Positions 1-7,086 of a stretch of DNA of 64,000 nt are shown in pieces. This DNA comes from Litorimonas taeanensis. GTDB taxonomy: Bacteria; Pseudomonadota; Alphaproteobacteria; Caulobacterales; Maricaulaceae. The notes beneath the pieces are model-generated. The model was not told the origin of the DNA, did no database searches, and saw only the letters and a list, made by a program, of their open reading frames with translations. The stretch covers positions 1,116,001-1,180,000 of the forward strand of contig NZ_RBII01000001.1 of NCBI RefSeq assembly GCF_003634015.1, given 5' to 3'. Numbering within the stretch: the first letter of the stretch is position 1; each line of letters starts with the position of its first letter. The translations under genes were made by a program, and so were the position numbers.

Positions 1-182
1 ACCGCGCCGATGGCTGCGCCTGTCTTCGCATCACCACTACCGACATTGTTACCGATGATCGCGCCAGCAATCGCACCGCCTGCTGCGCCAATCGCCGCAC
101 CGCGTTCCGTATTACCCGTTGTTGTACACGCACCCAGCGCCAAAACACTGGCGGCCGTAATAGTCATAATGATTTTGGACAT
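1..182 (-). CDS. Glycine-zipper lipoprotein, N-terminal part (cut by window edge)
   Basis: Only the first 60 codons are present; the gene continues beyond base 1. The reading starts at the ATG at 182-180, after a strong AAGGAGG ribosome site (minus strand, about 187-195). Residues 1-19 form a lipoprotein signal ending in the lipobox LALGAC, so Cys19 would be lipidated. After it come alternating Gly/Ala stretches (GAAIGAAGGAIAGAIIG and a second GAAIGA), a glycine-zipper pattern. This N-terminus is common in alphaproteobacterial OmpA-family lipoproteins that carry a peptidoglycan-binding OmpA domain, but that domain would lie outside the window, so OmpA membership is inferred. A short glycine-zipper lipoprotein (17 kDa antigen type) is the alternative. 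Confidence 0.75.
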   Translation of the reverse strand, partial: MSKIIMTITAASVLALGACTTTGNTERGAAIGAAGGAIAGAIIGNNVGSGDAKTGAAIGA

Positions 183-674
183 AACATCCTCCTTGTTGTT
201 ATTAAGGGACATACGCAGAGTGTAAGCCAAGCGTTCCAAAAACAGAGAAGAAACTGCATTACAAAGCCGTAAGCGATTGGACGGCTATCTTGAGAGGGTT
301 CAGCTTTGCCCCCCTATGATTTATGGTCTTTCACACCCCCAAAAAAGCCGCAACCTTCAGCGCACAAGGCCGCGTTGGCGGCTAAACCCGCCACGCTTTG
401 CAAATACTAGACACCTGCCCTTCAACATATAAAGATGGAAAAGTTAATCACTTCCCGCCCTAGTTACGTAACCATGCCAATATTTAAAGCCATTAGCATA
501 AAAGTGCATCCTAATGGCATTTGTTCCTATCTAGACTACGGGCAAAGGGCTTGTTTAAACGGAAACTATTTCAGGATGAGTATTCCTTACACCATTTCTA
601 CCCTTGCAATAAGTTCTTAATTTGTTCTATTCTAACAATTAGTATTTGTAAGGATAAAATTGTTAAAGGGAGTT
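183..674. other. Intergenic region between divergent lipoprotein and R-M genes
   Basis: No convincing gene. It must hold the promoter of the leftward lipoprotein and of the rightward R-M pair. A hairpin lies at 372-396 (GCGTTGGCGG / CCGCCACGC, one bulged T, followed by TTTG). A perfect 8-base inverted repeat (GCCATTAG 489-496, CTAATGGC 511-518) lies about 160 bases before the methylase. The composition becomes AT-rich from about 430 onward, matching the R-M genes. A short open frame at 435-620 shows no recognisable protein character. Confidence 0.5.
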
Positions 675-1769
675 ATGTCCGATTCTTTTCAATCATTGCG
701 CAAAGCCGCGAAGCTAAGCCTGAGTGATGCTGCAGACTTTCTTCAAATATCCGAAGAAGATGCAACAGCCTATGAAGATGGTGTACGCCCCCCCCCTCTT
801 CCTAATGTATTAGCTCTTAAAGGGTTAGGTGGTCTGAATATCTCAAATCAAACTGATAATTTCGTATCTTCAAATAGTAACGAAGTAAAAAAAATCAAAT
901 TCATTGATCTTTTTGCAGGGATTGGAGGGTTTCATATAGCTTTAGATGATTTAGGTGCAAAATGTGTTTTTGCTGCTGAAATAAACCCCTACGCCAGAAA
1001 AACTTACGAATACAACCATAAAAAACGATCACCCGATTTATTTAGAAAAGGCCTGTTTGCGAGCGACATAAAAGAAGTCGAGCCGATTAATATCCCTGAG
1101 TTTGATATTTTATGTGGCGGGTTTCCTTGCCAGCCTTTTTCCCAAGCGGGTTACAAACGCGGCTTTCAAGATATTCAAGACAACCGTGGCAATTTATTTT
1201 TTGATATAATAAATATTATTAAAGAAAAAAAACCGCAGGCTTATTTTTTAGAAAATGTTCGTCATATTAAAAACCATGACGAAGGAAAAACGTTTGCGGA
1301 AATCCAGTTGCAGCTGGAAAAACTAGGGTACTCTTTCAAATACAAGATGGTGAAAGCCTCCGATCATGGCTTACCTCAACATAGACCCCGCATATTCATG
1401 GTGGGGTTCAAAGGAGAGACTACAAAAGATTCAACATTTGAATTTCCAGAAGCAGAACCGCTTCAGATGACCATGAGCGACATATTTGGGAAACCCTGCA
1501 ATAAATCTATAGGTTACACTTTACGAGTGGGCGGTAGAGGCTCAGGCCTGATGGATAGACGGAATTGGGACACTTATGCCGTAGGCGGAGACGTAATCCG
1601 CCTGTCAAGTAAAGAGGGGATCAAAATGATGGGCTTGCCATCTGACTTTCACTTCCCTGTTTCAGAGACACAAGCCATGAAGCAGCTAGGAAATTCGGTA
1701 GCGGTACCCGCTGTGAAAGCAACTGCTCGAAACATTTTTGACTACATCAACAAAGTTTCTACCAAGTGA
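675..1769 (+). CDS. DNA (cytosine-5)-methyltransferase with N-terminal HTH-like segment
   Basis: Type II modification enzyme that would methylate cytosine at C5 and protect the host from the adjacent endonuclease. C5-methylase motifs occur in order: I (DLFAGIGGF, about residue 76), IV (GGFPCQPFSQAG with the catalytic Cys, about 150), VI (FLENVRHI, about 190), VIII (QHRPRIFMVGF, about 234), a target-recognition stretch with TLRVGGRGS, and X (QLGNSVAVP, about 338). The first 55 or so residues resemble an XRE helix-turn-helix, as in M.SsoII-type methylases that regulate their own operon. The start is uncertain: ATG at 675 follows AAGGGAG closely, while TTG at 660 has a well spaced AAGGA at 650-654. 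The gene is AT-rich compared with the rest of the window, suggesting acquisition. Its stop overlaps the next start by four bases (GTGA). Confidence 0.93.
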   Translation: MSDSFQSLRKAAKLSLSDAADFLQISEEDATAYEDGVRPPPLPNVLALKGLGGLNISNQTDNFVSSNSNEVKKIKFIDLFAGIGGFHIALDDLGAKCVFAAEINPYARKTYEYNHKKRSPDLFRKGLFASDIKEVEPINIPEFDILCGGFPCQPFSQAGYKRGFQDIQDNRGNLFFDIINIIKEKKPQAYFLENVRHIKNHDEGKTFAEIQLQLEKLGYSFKYKMVKASDHGLPQHRPRIFMVGFKGETTKDSTFEFPEAEPLQMTMSDIFGKPCNKSIGYTLRVGGRGSGLMDRRNWDTYAVGGDVIRLSSKEGIKMMGLPSDFHFPVSETQAMKQLGNSVAVPAVKATARNIFDYINKVSTK

Positions 1770-2863
1770 GCGAGACCAAAAACAAAGGGGAGTGGAGCGA
1801 ATTTTATGCTTTTCTGAAAATATTGAGAGACAGAAAGTTGGTAGCCGCTCACGCAAATCTGGAACCAATTAGAGACACTTATTATCCCGTCTTACAAGTC
1901 CTGCGTGACTCAAAGGATGTAAAACGCCGATATGAACTTCTTGATACGGGGCAAGTAAAGTTGACAATTGAGGAAAATTTAATTTCCCAAGAACTCTTAA
2001 TTGAACCAAAGTTTTTAAAGGAAAGCGTTCAATACATTTTCAAAAACATAACAGAATCCAAAGGAAGGGCTTTTAAAATAAGAGGCTCTGAAGAAATTGT
2101 CTCGCATTTAAAATGCGGAGATATCAAAGCAAACTCATCAAAAAAAGGCGATATCACCCTTGTAATCCATGATAGTATTACACAACAAAACAACACTGTA
2201 GACTTTAGCATTAAATCGTATGCTGGAGCTGCCCCAACTTTATTGAATGCGTCTGGGTCTACGCGTTTTAGATACGCAGTTAATGGATTTCGTGGCAACA
2301 AAGAAGACATAAATAACTTAAACCCTAGATCGTCAAAAGTACAAGCTAGATTCCTTAAAGTCCTAGAGACTAGTGATGAAATTCGTTTTAGCAGCATGTT
2401 AAACAAAAATTTCGCTAAAAACTTGATTAAACTAGACAGTTTGATGCCACTATTTATTTCTGAGTACCTACGATTTTATTTTCTTGGGTACGGAAATTCA
2501 TTGGAAGTCTTAACTAGTCATGTTGCAAGTTCCCCTAGAATAAAAGAAGTTGTTTTGTTTCCAATCTCTGAGGAAGATTTAAAATACAAGCTGAAACAAC
2601 TCCTTCTCAACGTAGCGTTAGGTCTAGTTCCTAGTAAAGAATGGAATGGATTTTTAAAGGCTGATGGCGGCTATATCATTGTTAAAGAAACAGGCGATAT
2701 TGTTTGCTTTCATATCTACAACACCGCTGAATTAGGCGAATATTTATACCACAACACTCGCTTTGATACTGGTTCTACTAGAAGAAATAAATTCGCAACA
2801 ATTTTCAAAGAAGAAAACCAATGGTTTTTTGATTTAAACTTACAAATCAGCTTTAAAAAATAA
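1766..2863 (+). CDS. HpaII-family type II restriction endonuclease
   Basis: Predicted endonuclease partner of the preceding methylase. The 365-residue length is close to that of HpaII. The N-terminus (GEWSEFYAFLKIL) and the central block DFSIKSYAGAAPTLLNASG, followed by a TRFRYAVNGF stretch, match my memory of the RE_HpaII family. The likely catalytic region is the central D-x(n)-SIKS segment, where Asp and Lys would coordinate the metal. If the assignment is right, the target is probably CCGG; that is inferred from family, not read from sequence. The start is a GTG overlapping the methylase stop (GTGA), so translation is probably coupled, with methylase made first. AT-rich base use and Lys/Asn-rich codons set it apart from flanking genes. 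Without the family match it would still be an R-M endonuclease by position. Confidence 0.85.
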   Translation: MSETKNKGEWSEFYAFLKILRDRKLVAAHANLEPIRDTYYPVLQVLRDSKDVKRRYELLDTGQVKLTIEENLISQELLIEPKFLKESVQYIFKNITESKGRAFKIRGSEEIVSHLKCGDIKANSSKKGDITLVIHDSITQQNNTVDFSIKSYAGAAPTLLNASGSTRFRYAVNGFRGNKEDINNLNPRSSKVQARFLKVLETSDEIRFSSMLNKNFAKNLIKLDSLMPLFISEYLRFYFLGYGNSLEVLTSHVASSPRIKEVVLFPISEEDLKYKLKQLLLNVALGLVPSKEWNGFLKADGGYIIVKETGDIVCFHIYNTAELGEYLYHNTRFDTGSTRRNKFATIFKEENQWFFDLNLQISFKK

Positions 2864-3351
2864 CCCCTCTGGCAATCAAACGCTTCCATGTTCGTTTTGC
2901 TATAAACAATTGTTTTCAATAATAAGAATAAATCGCATCCACGCCCCTTCACCCTTTGTTACACTCCCCTTGTTCGGCTCACACGGACAGGCAGGCGATC
3001 GTGGTTTGTTGGTGAGTTGACAGCGGGATTGAGCATCTGGCCTGACGGGGCTGGACTGTGCCGGGTCTTCTGAGATGGGGCCTGACTGACGTGGCCTAGG
3101 TTTGTTGATGGCTCATGCAATCAACGGACTCGCAGGTCATGACTGCAGGGTAGTAATCAGGCCGTCTTGGTACAAACCGCTGCCGCGTGGTGGAAACTGC
3201 GTAAAACAAAACTCATCTGGTCTCCATCGTAGAGACCACCACGCGGACACGTCCTTTTAAAGGAAATTCGCTGATTGGCTCGGCCCTTGATGGCGAGCAG
3301 AATGAAAAACTCGCCTAAATATAGAACATGATTTAATACAGGGATATTTAT
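2864..3351. other. Gene-free stretch rich in palindromes; candidate structured RNA
   Basis: No protein gene is convincing on either strand. From about 2950 the composition becomes GC-rich again and hairpins are dense: GTTGAT 3104-3109 with ATCAAC 3120-3125; GCAG 3132-3135 with CTGC 3143-3146; an 11-base perfect arm pair CCGCGTGGTGG 3183-3193 / CCACCACGCGG 3236-3246; a nested TGGTCTC 3218-3224 / GAGACCA 3232-3238; then GGACACGTCC and CCTTTTAAAGG at 3245-3263. The 11-base stem and the nested stem share bases 3236-3238, so they compete partly. I tried 6S RNA, tmRNA and SRP RNA and could not fit any. It also holds the promoter of the gene at 3352. Confidence 0.35.
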
Positions 3352-3837
3352 ATGCCGCGCTCTGAAAAGACCCTCAGCCAACGCTCTCTTAGCCATCTTA
3401 AATTCAAAATCGAGCAAGCCAAATTATCTAAGCTAGAGGCCGACCTCCCCTCGGTTGAGCCTGAATATATCCGTTATGTGGATTTACCGCCTCTGCACCC
3501 CGAAGATAAAATAGACCTTTGCAATCGGTTCACCCATTTGGCGCGCAGGACAGAGGGCGAAAGCGTGGCCGCCGAAATTGAAGACGCCGTCAATCATTGG
3601 CATGCTATGAATAATGGGATGCGCGGTCAGCCTATCGGCACGGCGCAGGACAAACGCGAAACCATACCCTTTTGGGAGGGGTTGACGGAAAATGGCTATT
3701 CCCTCTTTGAAGGCGGCGTTTTGTGTGAAGATTTTATCGCGGCCATTTTTAAAGGCAAAGAGGCACAAAGCGAAGCCGTACAAGCCTATCACGAGGCGAA
3801 TATTGTCGACGTTGTTATTAAGGGCAAGCGGCCATGA
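3352..3837 (+). CDS. Hypothetical protein, 161 residues
   Basis: I do not recognise this protein. The ATG at 3352 is preceded by AGGGA at 3340-3344 with seven-base spacing, which supports a real gene and this start. The product is soluble and mixed in charge, with no signal peptide or membrane segment. The N-terminal 35 residues are basic and helical (RSLSHLKFKIEQAKLSKLEADL); the middle contains a Trp/His patch (NHWHAMNNGM) and PFWEGLTENG. It stands alone: an unexplained palindromic region lies upstream, and a repeat element and the 3' side of rnpB lie downstream. Codon use looks like that of the host rather than the AT-rich R-M genes to its left. Confidence 0.6.
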   Translation: MPRSEKTLSQRSLSHLKFKIEQAKLSKLEADLPSVEPEYIRYVDLPPLHPEDKIDLCNRFTHLARRTEGESVAAEIEDAVNHWHAMNNGMRGQPIGTAQDKRETIPFWEGLTENGYSLFEGGVLCEDFIAAIFKGKEAQSEAVQAYHEANIVDVVIKGKRP

Positions 3838-3883
3838 GGGGGGGCGTTTCACTCTCTCGTGCATCCCCCCCTATTTTCCGCTC

Positions 3884-3903
3884 ATCCCGTTGAAAAACGG
3901 GAT
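3884..3903. repeat. REP-like palindrome with GNRA loop
   Basis: Perfect 8-base inverted repeat ATCCCGTT / AACGGGAT closed by a GAAA loop, flanked by CTC on the left and CCAGTG on the right. The layout (TCATCCCG...CGGGATCCAG) resembles extragenic palindromes scattered in many proteobacterial genomes. It has no U-run on either side, so it is a poor intrinsic terminator, although it sits just after the gene ending at 3837. Confidence 0.5.
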
Positions 3904-4010
3904 CCAGTGTTTGTTGTGAGGTCATGAGTTAGGTGAGTTAGGCGCAATTGGCAGGGGAAGGCAGTTGATGGAGTGGTGCTTAAATATCGAGAGACCGCGA
4001 TATAGCGGTG

Positions 4011-4094
4011 CACTCTTACTAACGCGCTTTGCGCGCCGCGTTCGAGCGGTAGCATCCTCACTAGCTCGCTTCGCGAGGCCGCGTTCGGATGGTA
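4011..4094. repeat. Two tandem imperfect 42-43 base palindromic units
   Basis: Unit 1 spans about 4011-4052 and unit 2 about 4053-4094. Both follow the pattern CA-(C/T)-C...ACTA, a small hairpin (CGCGCTTTGCGCG in the first, CTCGCTTCGCGAG in the second), then CCGCGTTCG and GGTA. The hairpin bases differ while pairing is kept, so the units look related by duplication with compensatory change. They lie immediately past the 3' end of rnpB on the minus strand and might stop transcription or protect that end. The stretch 3904-4010 between the two repeat types contains nothing I recognise. Confidence 0.5.
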
Positions 4095-4479
4095 AGGGCC
4101 AGAGGGTCTATAAGCCGGGTTTTGTCCTTGCGGGTTTGACGCCGCAATGTGCAATCATTCATCTAGGACGTTCATTACTGAACGCCTCGTGCAACCAACC
4201 CGAACGGCCGCTGCAACACGGTATATCCGTTCCTATTTGGTTTTGCTCCGGATGGGGTTTACCTTGCAAAGCGTGTTGCCACGCCCACGGTGCGCTCTTA
4301 CCGCACCCTTTCAGCTTTTCTCGTGCATTTTTCATAAATGAAAATTGCACAAGTAGTCTTCTCTCTGTGGCACTTTCCCTGGGGTCGCCCCCGCCGGCCA
4401 TTAACCGGCATCCTATTGCAGTGGAGCCCGGACTTTCCTCGGATTTAAAAACCCGCGATTGCCCAACCCTCTGGCGAAA
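4094..4479 (-). ncRNA. rnpB: RNase P RNA (M1 RNA, bacterial type A)
   Basis: Catalytic RNA of RNase P, which trims the 5' ends of tRNA precursors. On the minus strand it carries the universal 5' block GAGGAAAGTCCGGGCTCC (18 bases), the GGGAAAGTGCCACAGAGA segment and the 3' block GGCTTATAGACCCTC. The terminal P1 helix is visible: GCCAGAGGG at 4475-4467 pairs perfectly with CCCTCTGGC at 4106-4098, which sets the ends to within a few bases. The 5' end is only about 25 bases after the stop of the amidase gene, so its promoter lies inside that gene or it is cut from a longer transcript. In several alphaproteobacteria mraZ follows rnpB; here repeats and an opposite-strand gene follow instead. Confidence 0.95.
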
Positions 4480-4502
4480 TGGCCTTTAGGCCGAAAGGTG
4501 AA

Positions 4503-5258
4503 TTATGGCAACTGCCAAACGAGCGCGCCAATGCGTTGCAAACAGTCCATATCGACAAAGCCAGAGATATCATCGGGGCGCCAGCGCCGTTGAAAGGCCC
4601 GCATCGCCTTTGATGTCGTCTCGTCAAATTGGCCCGTTATGGCCACATCATAGCCCAGCTGGGCCAGTCCTTGCTGGACGACTGACACGCCTCGGTCTCG
4701 GTCGCCCAGTTCAAACAAGACCCGTTTATCAGACTCGGTCTCTTCGGCTGTTTCCTCTTGAAACCATAGGCCGATGCCCGCTGCCGCCAGCCCCGCCCAC
4801 GGGAAATGCTCGCCGGGGTCTTCCTTACGGCCGGGGGCCAGATCGCTATGACCAATTACGTTCCACGGGCGGATATTATGGCGTTTAATAACCTCATGAC
4901 ACAGCGCAATAACGGCATTGATTTGTACATCGGGATAAGCTGGCGGCGCGCCATTCACATCGGGAAAATTATGCCCCCCATTCACAATCTCTATACCAAT
5001 CGACGCCGAATTGACATCGCGTATGCCGCGCCAAGACCCAATTCCCGCATGCCAAGCCCGGTGCGCTTCATCCACCAATTGTTGCACGCGGCCATCCTCA
5101 TGCACCAAATAATGCGCGCTGACTTTGGCCTGCGCATCGCACAAACGCTGAAGGGCCGCCTCCCCGCTCTCCATACCCGTATAATGCAAGACAAGCATAG
5201 ACAGAGGCAAAGTCCGCTCGTCGTAATTGGGGCTGGTCTGGTGCGTATCGATTAGCAT
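4503..5258 (-). CDS. N-acetylmuramoyl-L-alanine amidase (AmpD/AmiD type) with peptidoglycan-binding domain
   Basis: Zinc amidase that cleaves the bond between N-acetylmuramic acid and the stem peptide. The Amidase_2 domain covers about residues 15-165, with zinc and catalytic residues in LVLHYTGM (His), SAHYLVHEDG, RAWHAG, SIGIEIVNGG (Glu) and VIGHSDLAPGRKEDPG (His, Asp). The C-terminal 70 residues form a PG_binding_1-like domain (VVQQGLAQLGYD, TSKAMRAFQRRW). No signal peptide is evident, so a cytosolic recycling role like AmpD is plausible, although the PG-binding tail resembles AmiD. It lies 12 bases downstream of the DUF1801 gene and directly upstream of rnpB on the same strand. The family is clear; the choice between AmpD and AmiD is open. 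Confidence 0.92.
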   Translation of the reverse strand: MLIDTHQTSPNYDERTLPLSMLVLHYTGMESGEAALQRLCDAQAKVSAHYLVHEDGRVQQLVDEAHRAWHAGIGSWRGIRDVNSASIGIEIVNGGHNFPDVNGAPPAYPDVQINAVIALCHEVIKRHNIRPWNVIGHSDLAPGRKEDPGEHFPWAGLAAAGIGLWFQEETAEETESDKRVLFELGDRDRGVSVVQQGLAQLGYDVAITGQFDETTSKAMRAFQRRWRPDDISGFVDMDCLQRIGALVWQLP

Positions 5259-5270
5259 GCGAATTTTGCC

Positions 5271-5687
5271 TTATTCCGGATATTTCTTTGCCAAGAGCCT
5301 CAGCCCCTTAGCAATCATCTCTTCCAAAACGCTAACATCTACATCGGAAAGGCGCTTAATATAAAGGCATGATTTGCCTATTTTATGTTTACCCAAACGC
5401 GACAGCTCATCTTCGAAATCCTGATAGCCCGGCATGATATAAATAGAGATATTTTGAGCGCGCGCCGCAAATCCCGTGCGCAGCGCGTCACCTTCGCGGC
5501 CGCTCTCATATTTATAATGGTAACGACCAAACCCCACAATTGAAGGCCCCCACATTTTAGGGGAGTGCCCCGTCAGATTTTGCATCATATCCGCAATGAC
5601 GCGGCAATCCGTTTGTTTCTGATCCGGGGATATAGCGCTCAGATACGCTTCAACCGAAGCATCGGTTTCAATCGTTTTATTGGTCAT
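5271..5687 (-). CDS. DUF1801 (YdhG-like) family protein
   Basis: Small soluble protein of the DUF1801 family, whose function is unknown. It shows the family pattern: VEAYLSAI near the N-terminus, the block WGPSIVGFGRYHYKYESGREG at about residues 46-66, and the LGKHKIGKSCLYIKRLSDVD segment near residues 95-115. The length of 138 residues is normal for the family. It is followed after 12 bases by the amidase gene and probably shares its transcript. There are no catalytic motifs that I can name. The ATG at 5687 follows a G-rich stretch (GGGGGCC) that may serve as the ribosome site. Confidence 0.85.
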   Translation of the reverse strand: MTNKTIETDASVEAYLSAISPDQKQTDCRVIADMMQNLTGHSPKMWGPSIVGFGRYHYKYESGREGDALRTGFAARAQNISIYIMPGYQDFEDELSRLGKHKIGKSCLYIKRLSDVDVSVLEEMIAKGLRLLAKKYPE

Positions 5688-5710
5688 AAATGGCCCCCAT
5701 TTGCCTATGT

Positions 5711-6598
5711 TTATGGCTCCGCCATATCTATTACCGTTTTACTAGAACTTTGCCGGCGTGCAATCACATATACTGCCGGCAGAATTATAACGGCCCCGAT
5801 AATGTATCGCGCATTTAAGGTTTCGTTCAAAAGTACGACGCCTAAAATGGTCGCAAATACTGTCATCATTAACGTCAGTGGCACAACAACAGACACATCA
5901 TATGTCTGCAAAAGGCGAAAATATTGCCCATGAGAAAATATACTGACAATCACCGCCGCATAAATCGCCGCAATGAATACAGGCATTGGGCTATTGCTAA
6001 TCACATCTACTTGGCCCGTTTCCATTACAATTGATGTAATTGAACTGCCGAACAATAAAACAACCGCTGTCCAGGCCACATAAACTTTCCAATCAATATC
6101 GCCCACGCATTTCATTAAAACACTGCCAATTGCTAGAGAGGCATAAGCCATGAAAATGAAAAACAAACCCCAATCCAAGCTTAGTGCCCCGGGTTCATAC
6201 ACCATAAAACAAACGCCTAGAAACGCCGCTATAATGGCTATGCCGCGGACCCAACCGATTTTTTCTTTTAAAAAAACAACAGACAGGAGCGTCGCCATAG
6301 GAATTACCATCTGCGCAACCACAGAAGCTCCTGACGCAGGCGCCGTCTGCAAACCAGTATATAGAAACCCTAAATGCGCAAATCCCACAGCTACGCTCAC
6401 GCAGAGTAAGAGCCAAAATTTCTTTGGCAAAGGCCTAAAGAGATACACCCCCATGAGAATGATAACAAAAACCGCGCGTATTGCCCCCAACATAAATGGT
6501 GGCAATGGCGTTGAGCTCAGGGCCCAAGAGCTAATGACAAAATTGCCGCCCCAGCCGAGGCAACAAAGCATCATAATCCAAAAATCTAGAGGTCTCAT
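5711..6598 (-). CDS. EamA-family (DMT) membrane transporter
   Basis: Predicted inner-membrane exporter of the drug/metabolite transporter superfamily. The 295 residues contain about ten hydrophobic segments arranged as two EamA repeats (about 8-135 and 150-280). The first begins with CLGWGGNFVISSWAL, a typical EamA opening; TGLQTAPASGASVVAQM and YDVSVVVPLTLMMTVFA are the equivalent late-repeat signatures. Substrate cannot be told from sequence. The start codon is preceded by AAGG inside a perfect hairpin (6602-6620). It lies between a small membrane protein and the DUF1801 gene on the same strand. A second, distant EamA protein lies at 61159-62118. Confidence 0.9.
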   Translation of the reverse strand: MRPLDFWIMMLCCLGWGGNFVISSWALSSTPLPPFMLGAIRAVFVIILMGVYLFRPLPKKFWLLLCVSVAVGFAHLGFLYTGLQTAPASGASVVAQMVIPMATLLSVVFLKEKIGWVRGIAIIAAFLGVCFMVYEPGALSLDWGLFFIFMAYASLAIGSVLMKCVGDIDWKVYVAWTAVVLLFGSSITSIVMETGQVDVISNSPMPVFIAAIYAAVIVSIFSHGQYFRLLQTYDVSVVVPLTLMMTVFATILGVVLLNETLNARYIIGAVIILPAVYVIARRQSSSKTVIDMAEP

Positions 6599-6601
6599 AT
6601 T

Positions 6602-6620
6602 ACGGCCTTACCAAGGCCGT
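6602..6620. promoter_or_regulatory. Perfect hairpin covering the EamA ribosome site
   Basis: ACGGCCTT 6602-6609 and AAGGCCGT 6613-6620 form a perfect 8-base stem with a 3-base loop. It sits between the stop of the 115-residue gene and the EamA start. On the minus strand the AAGG that could act as Shine-Dalgarno is within the stem, so folding could lower translation. There is no U-run, so simple termination is less likely. Confidence 0.4.
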
Positions 6621-6635
6621 CTGACAGGTCAAATA

Positions 6636-6983
6636 TTAATCGTCGACACTCCACCCATCTGGTGTGTGTTTCGCATCAATAATTGGGCCTTCTGAAGCCT
6701 GCTTGTCAGCAAAAGGCGCGCCAAACTCAGCCTGCATTTTTTTGGCTTGGGCTTCAAACTGAGCCCGAGGGCCAAACGGCTTACCTAATATTTTGGCCCG
6801 TCCCCAAAAGAAGACAAAAGCCAACAAACCGACAATGGCGATTCCAGCCACAACAAAAAAAGCAAACGCCGCTGATACAGCGAGCATAAATAAACCTGCG
6901 ACGGCTGCGCAGCCTAAAAAGAGAATGCGTGTGACAGATCCAAACCAAGATGTCGGACCATTCAAGCTATATGTGTTCGTCAT
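6636..6983 (-). CDS. Small membrane protein of unknown function
   Basis: I do not recognise a family. The 115-residue product has two adjoining hydrophobic segments (about residues 18-45 and 45-62: ILFLGCAAVAGLFMLAV and FFVVAGIAIVGLLAFVFF), then a cytosolic or periplasmic tail of about 50 residues rich in Lys, Glu and Ala ending in DGWSVDD. The start ATG follows GAGGT with a short AT spacer, which supports it. It is read in the same direction as the EamA transporter 38 bases downstream and lies 103 bases after the DjlA-like gene. Confidence 0.7.
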   Translation of the reverse strand: MTNTYSLNGPTSWFGSVTRILFLGCAAVAGLFMLAVSAAFAFFVVAGIAIVGLLAFVFFWGRAKILGKPFGPRAQFEAQAKKMQAEFGAPFADKQASEGPIIDAKHTPDGWSVDD

Positions 6984-7086
6984 AATATTACCTCACTCTT
7001 TATTTCGGGGCAAAAGGGAGTTTCGTCAAGATGTAGAGCTTATCATTTCCGTAAGGAAAGCGGGCGATTAGTCTTTTACATGCTTT

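Noticed and set aside
435-620. 61-residue open frame before the methylase
   Set aside because: No ribosome site, no protein-like composition, spans the inverted repeat.
2029-2406. 125-residue open frame on the minus strand
   Set aside because: Antisense to the endonuclease gene, low-complexity hydrophobic composition.
2950-3270. tmRNA, 6S RNA or SRP RNA
   Set aside because: No tag sequence ending in Ala-Ala, no T-arm with CCA, no SRP tetraloop block; kept only as an unnamed candidate.
3157-3417. 86-residue open frame on the minus strand
   Set aside because: No ribosome site or family pattern; overlaps the palindromic stretch and the start of the gene at 3352.
3965-4489. 174-residue open frame on the plus strand
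   Set aside because: It is antisense to rnpB; the P1 helix and conserved RNase P blocks explain the region.
5711-6598. Operon-level link between the two EamA transporters
   Set aside because: They are 55 kb apart, in opposite directions and only distantly similar.
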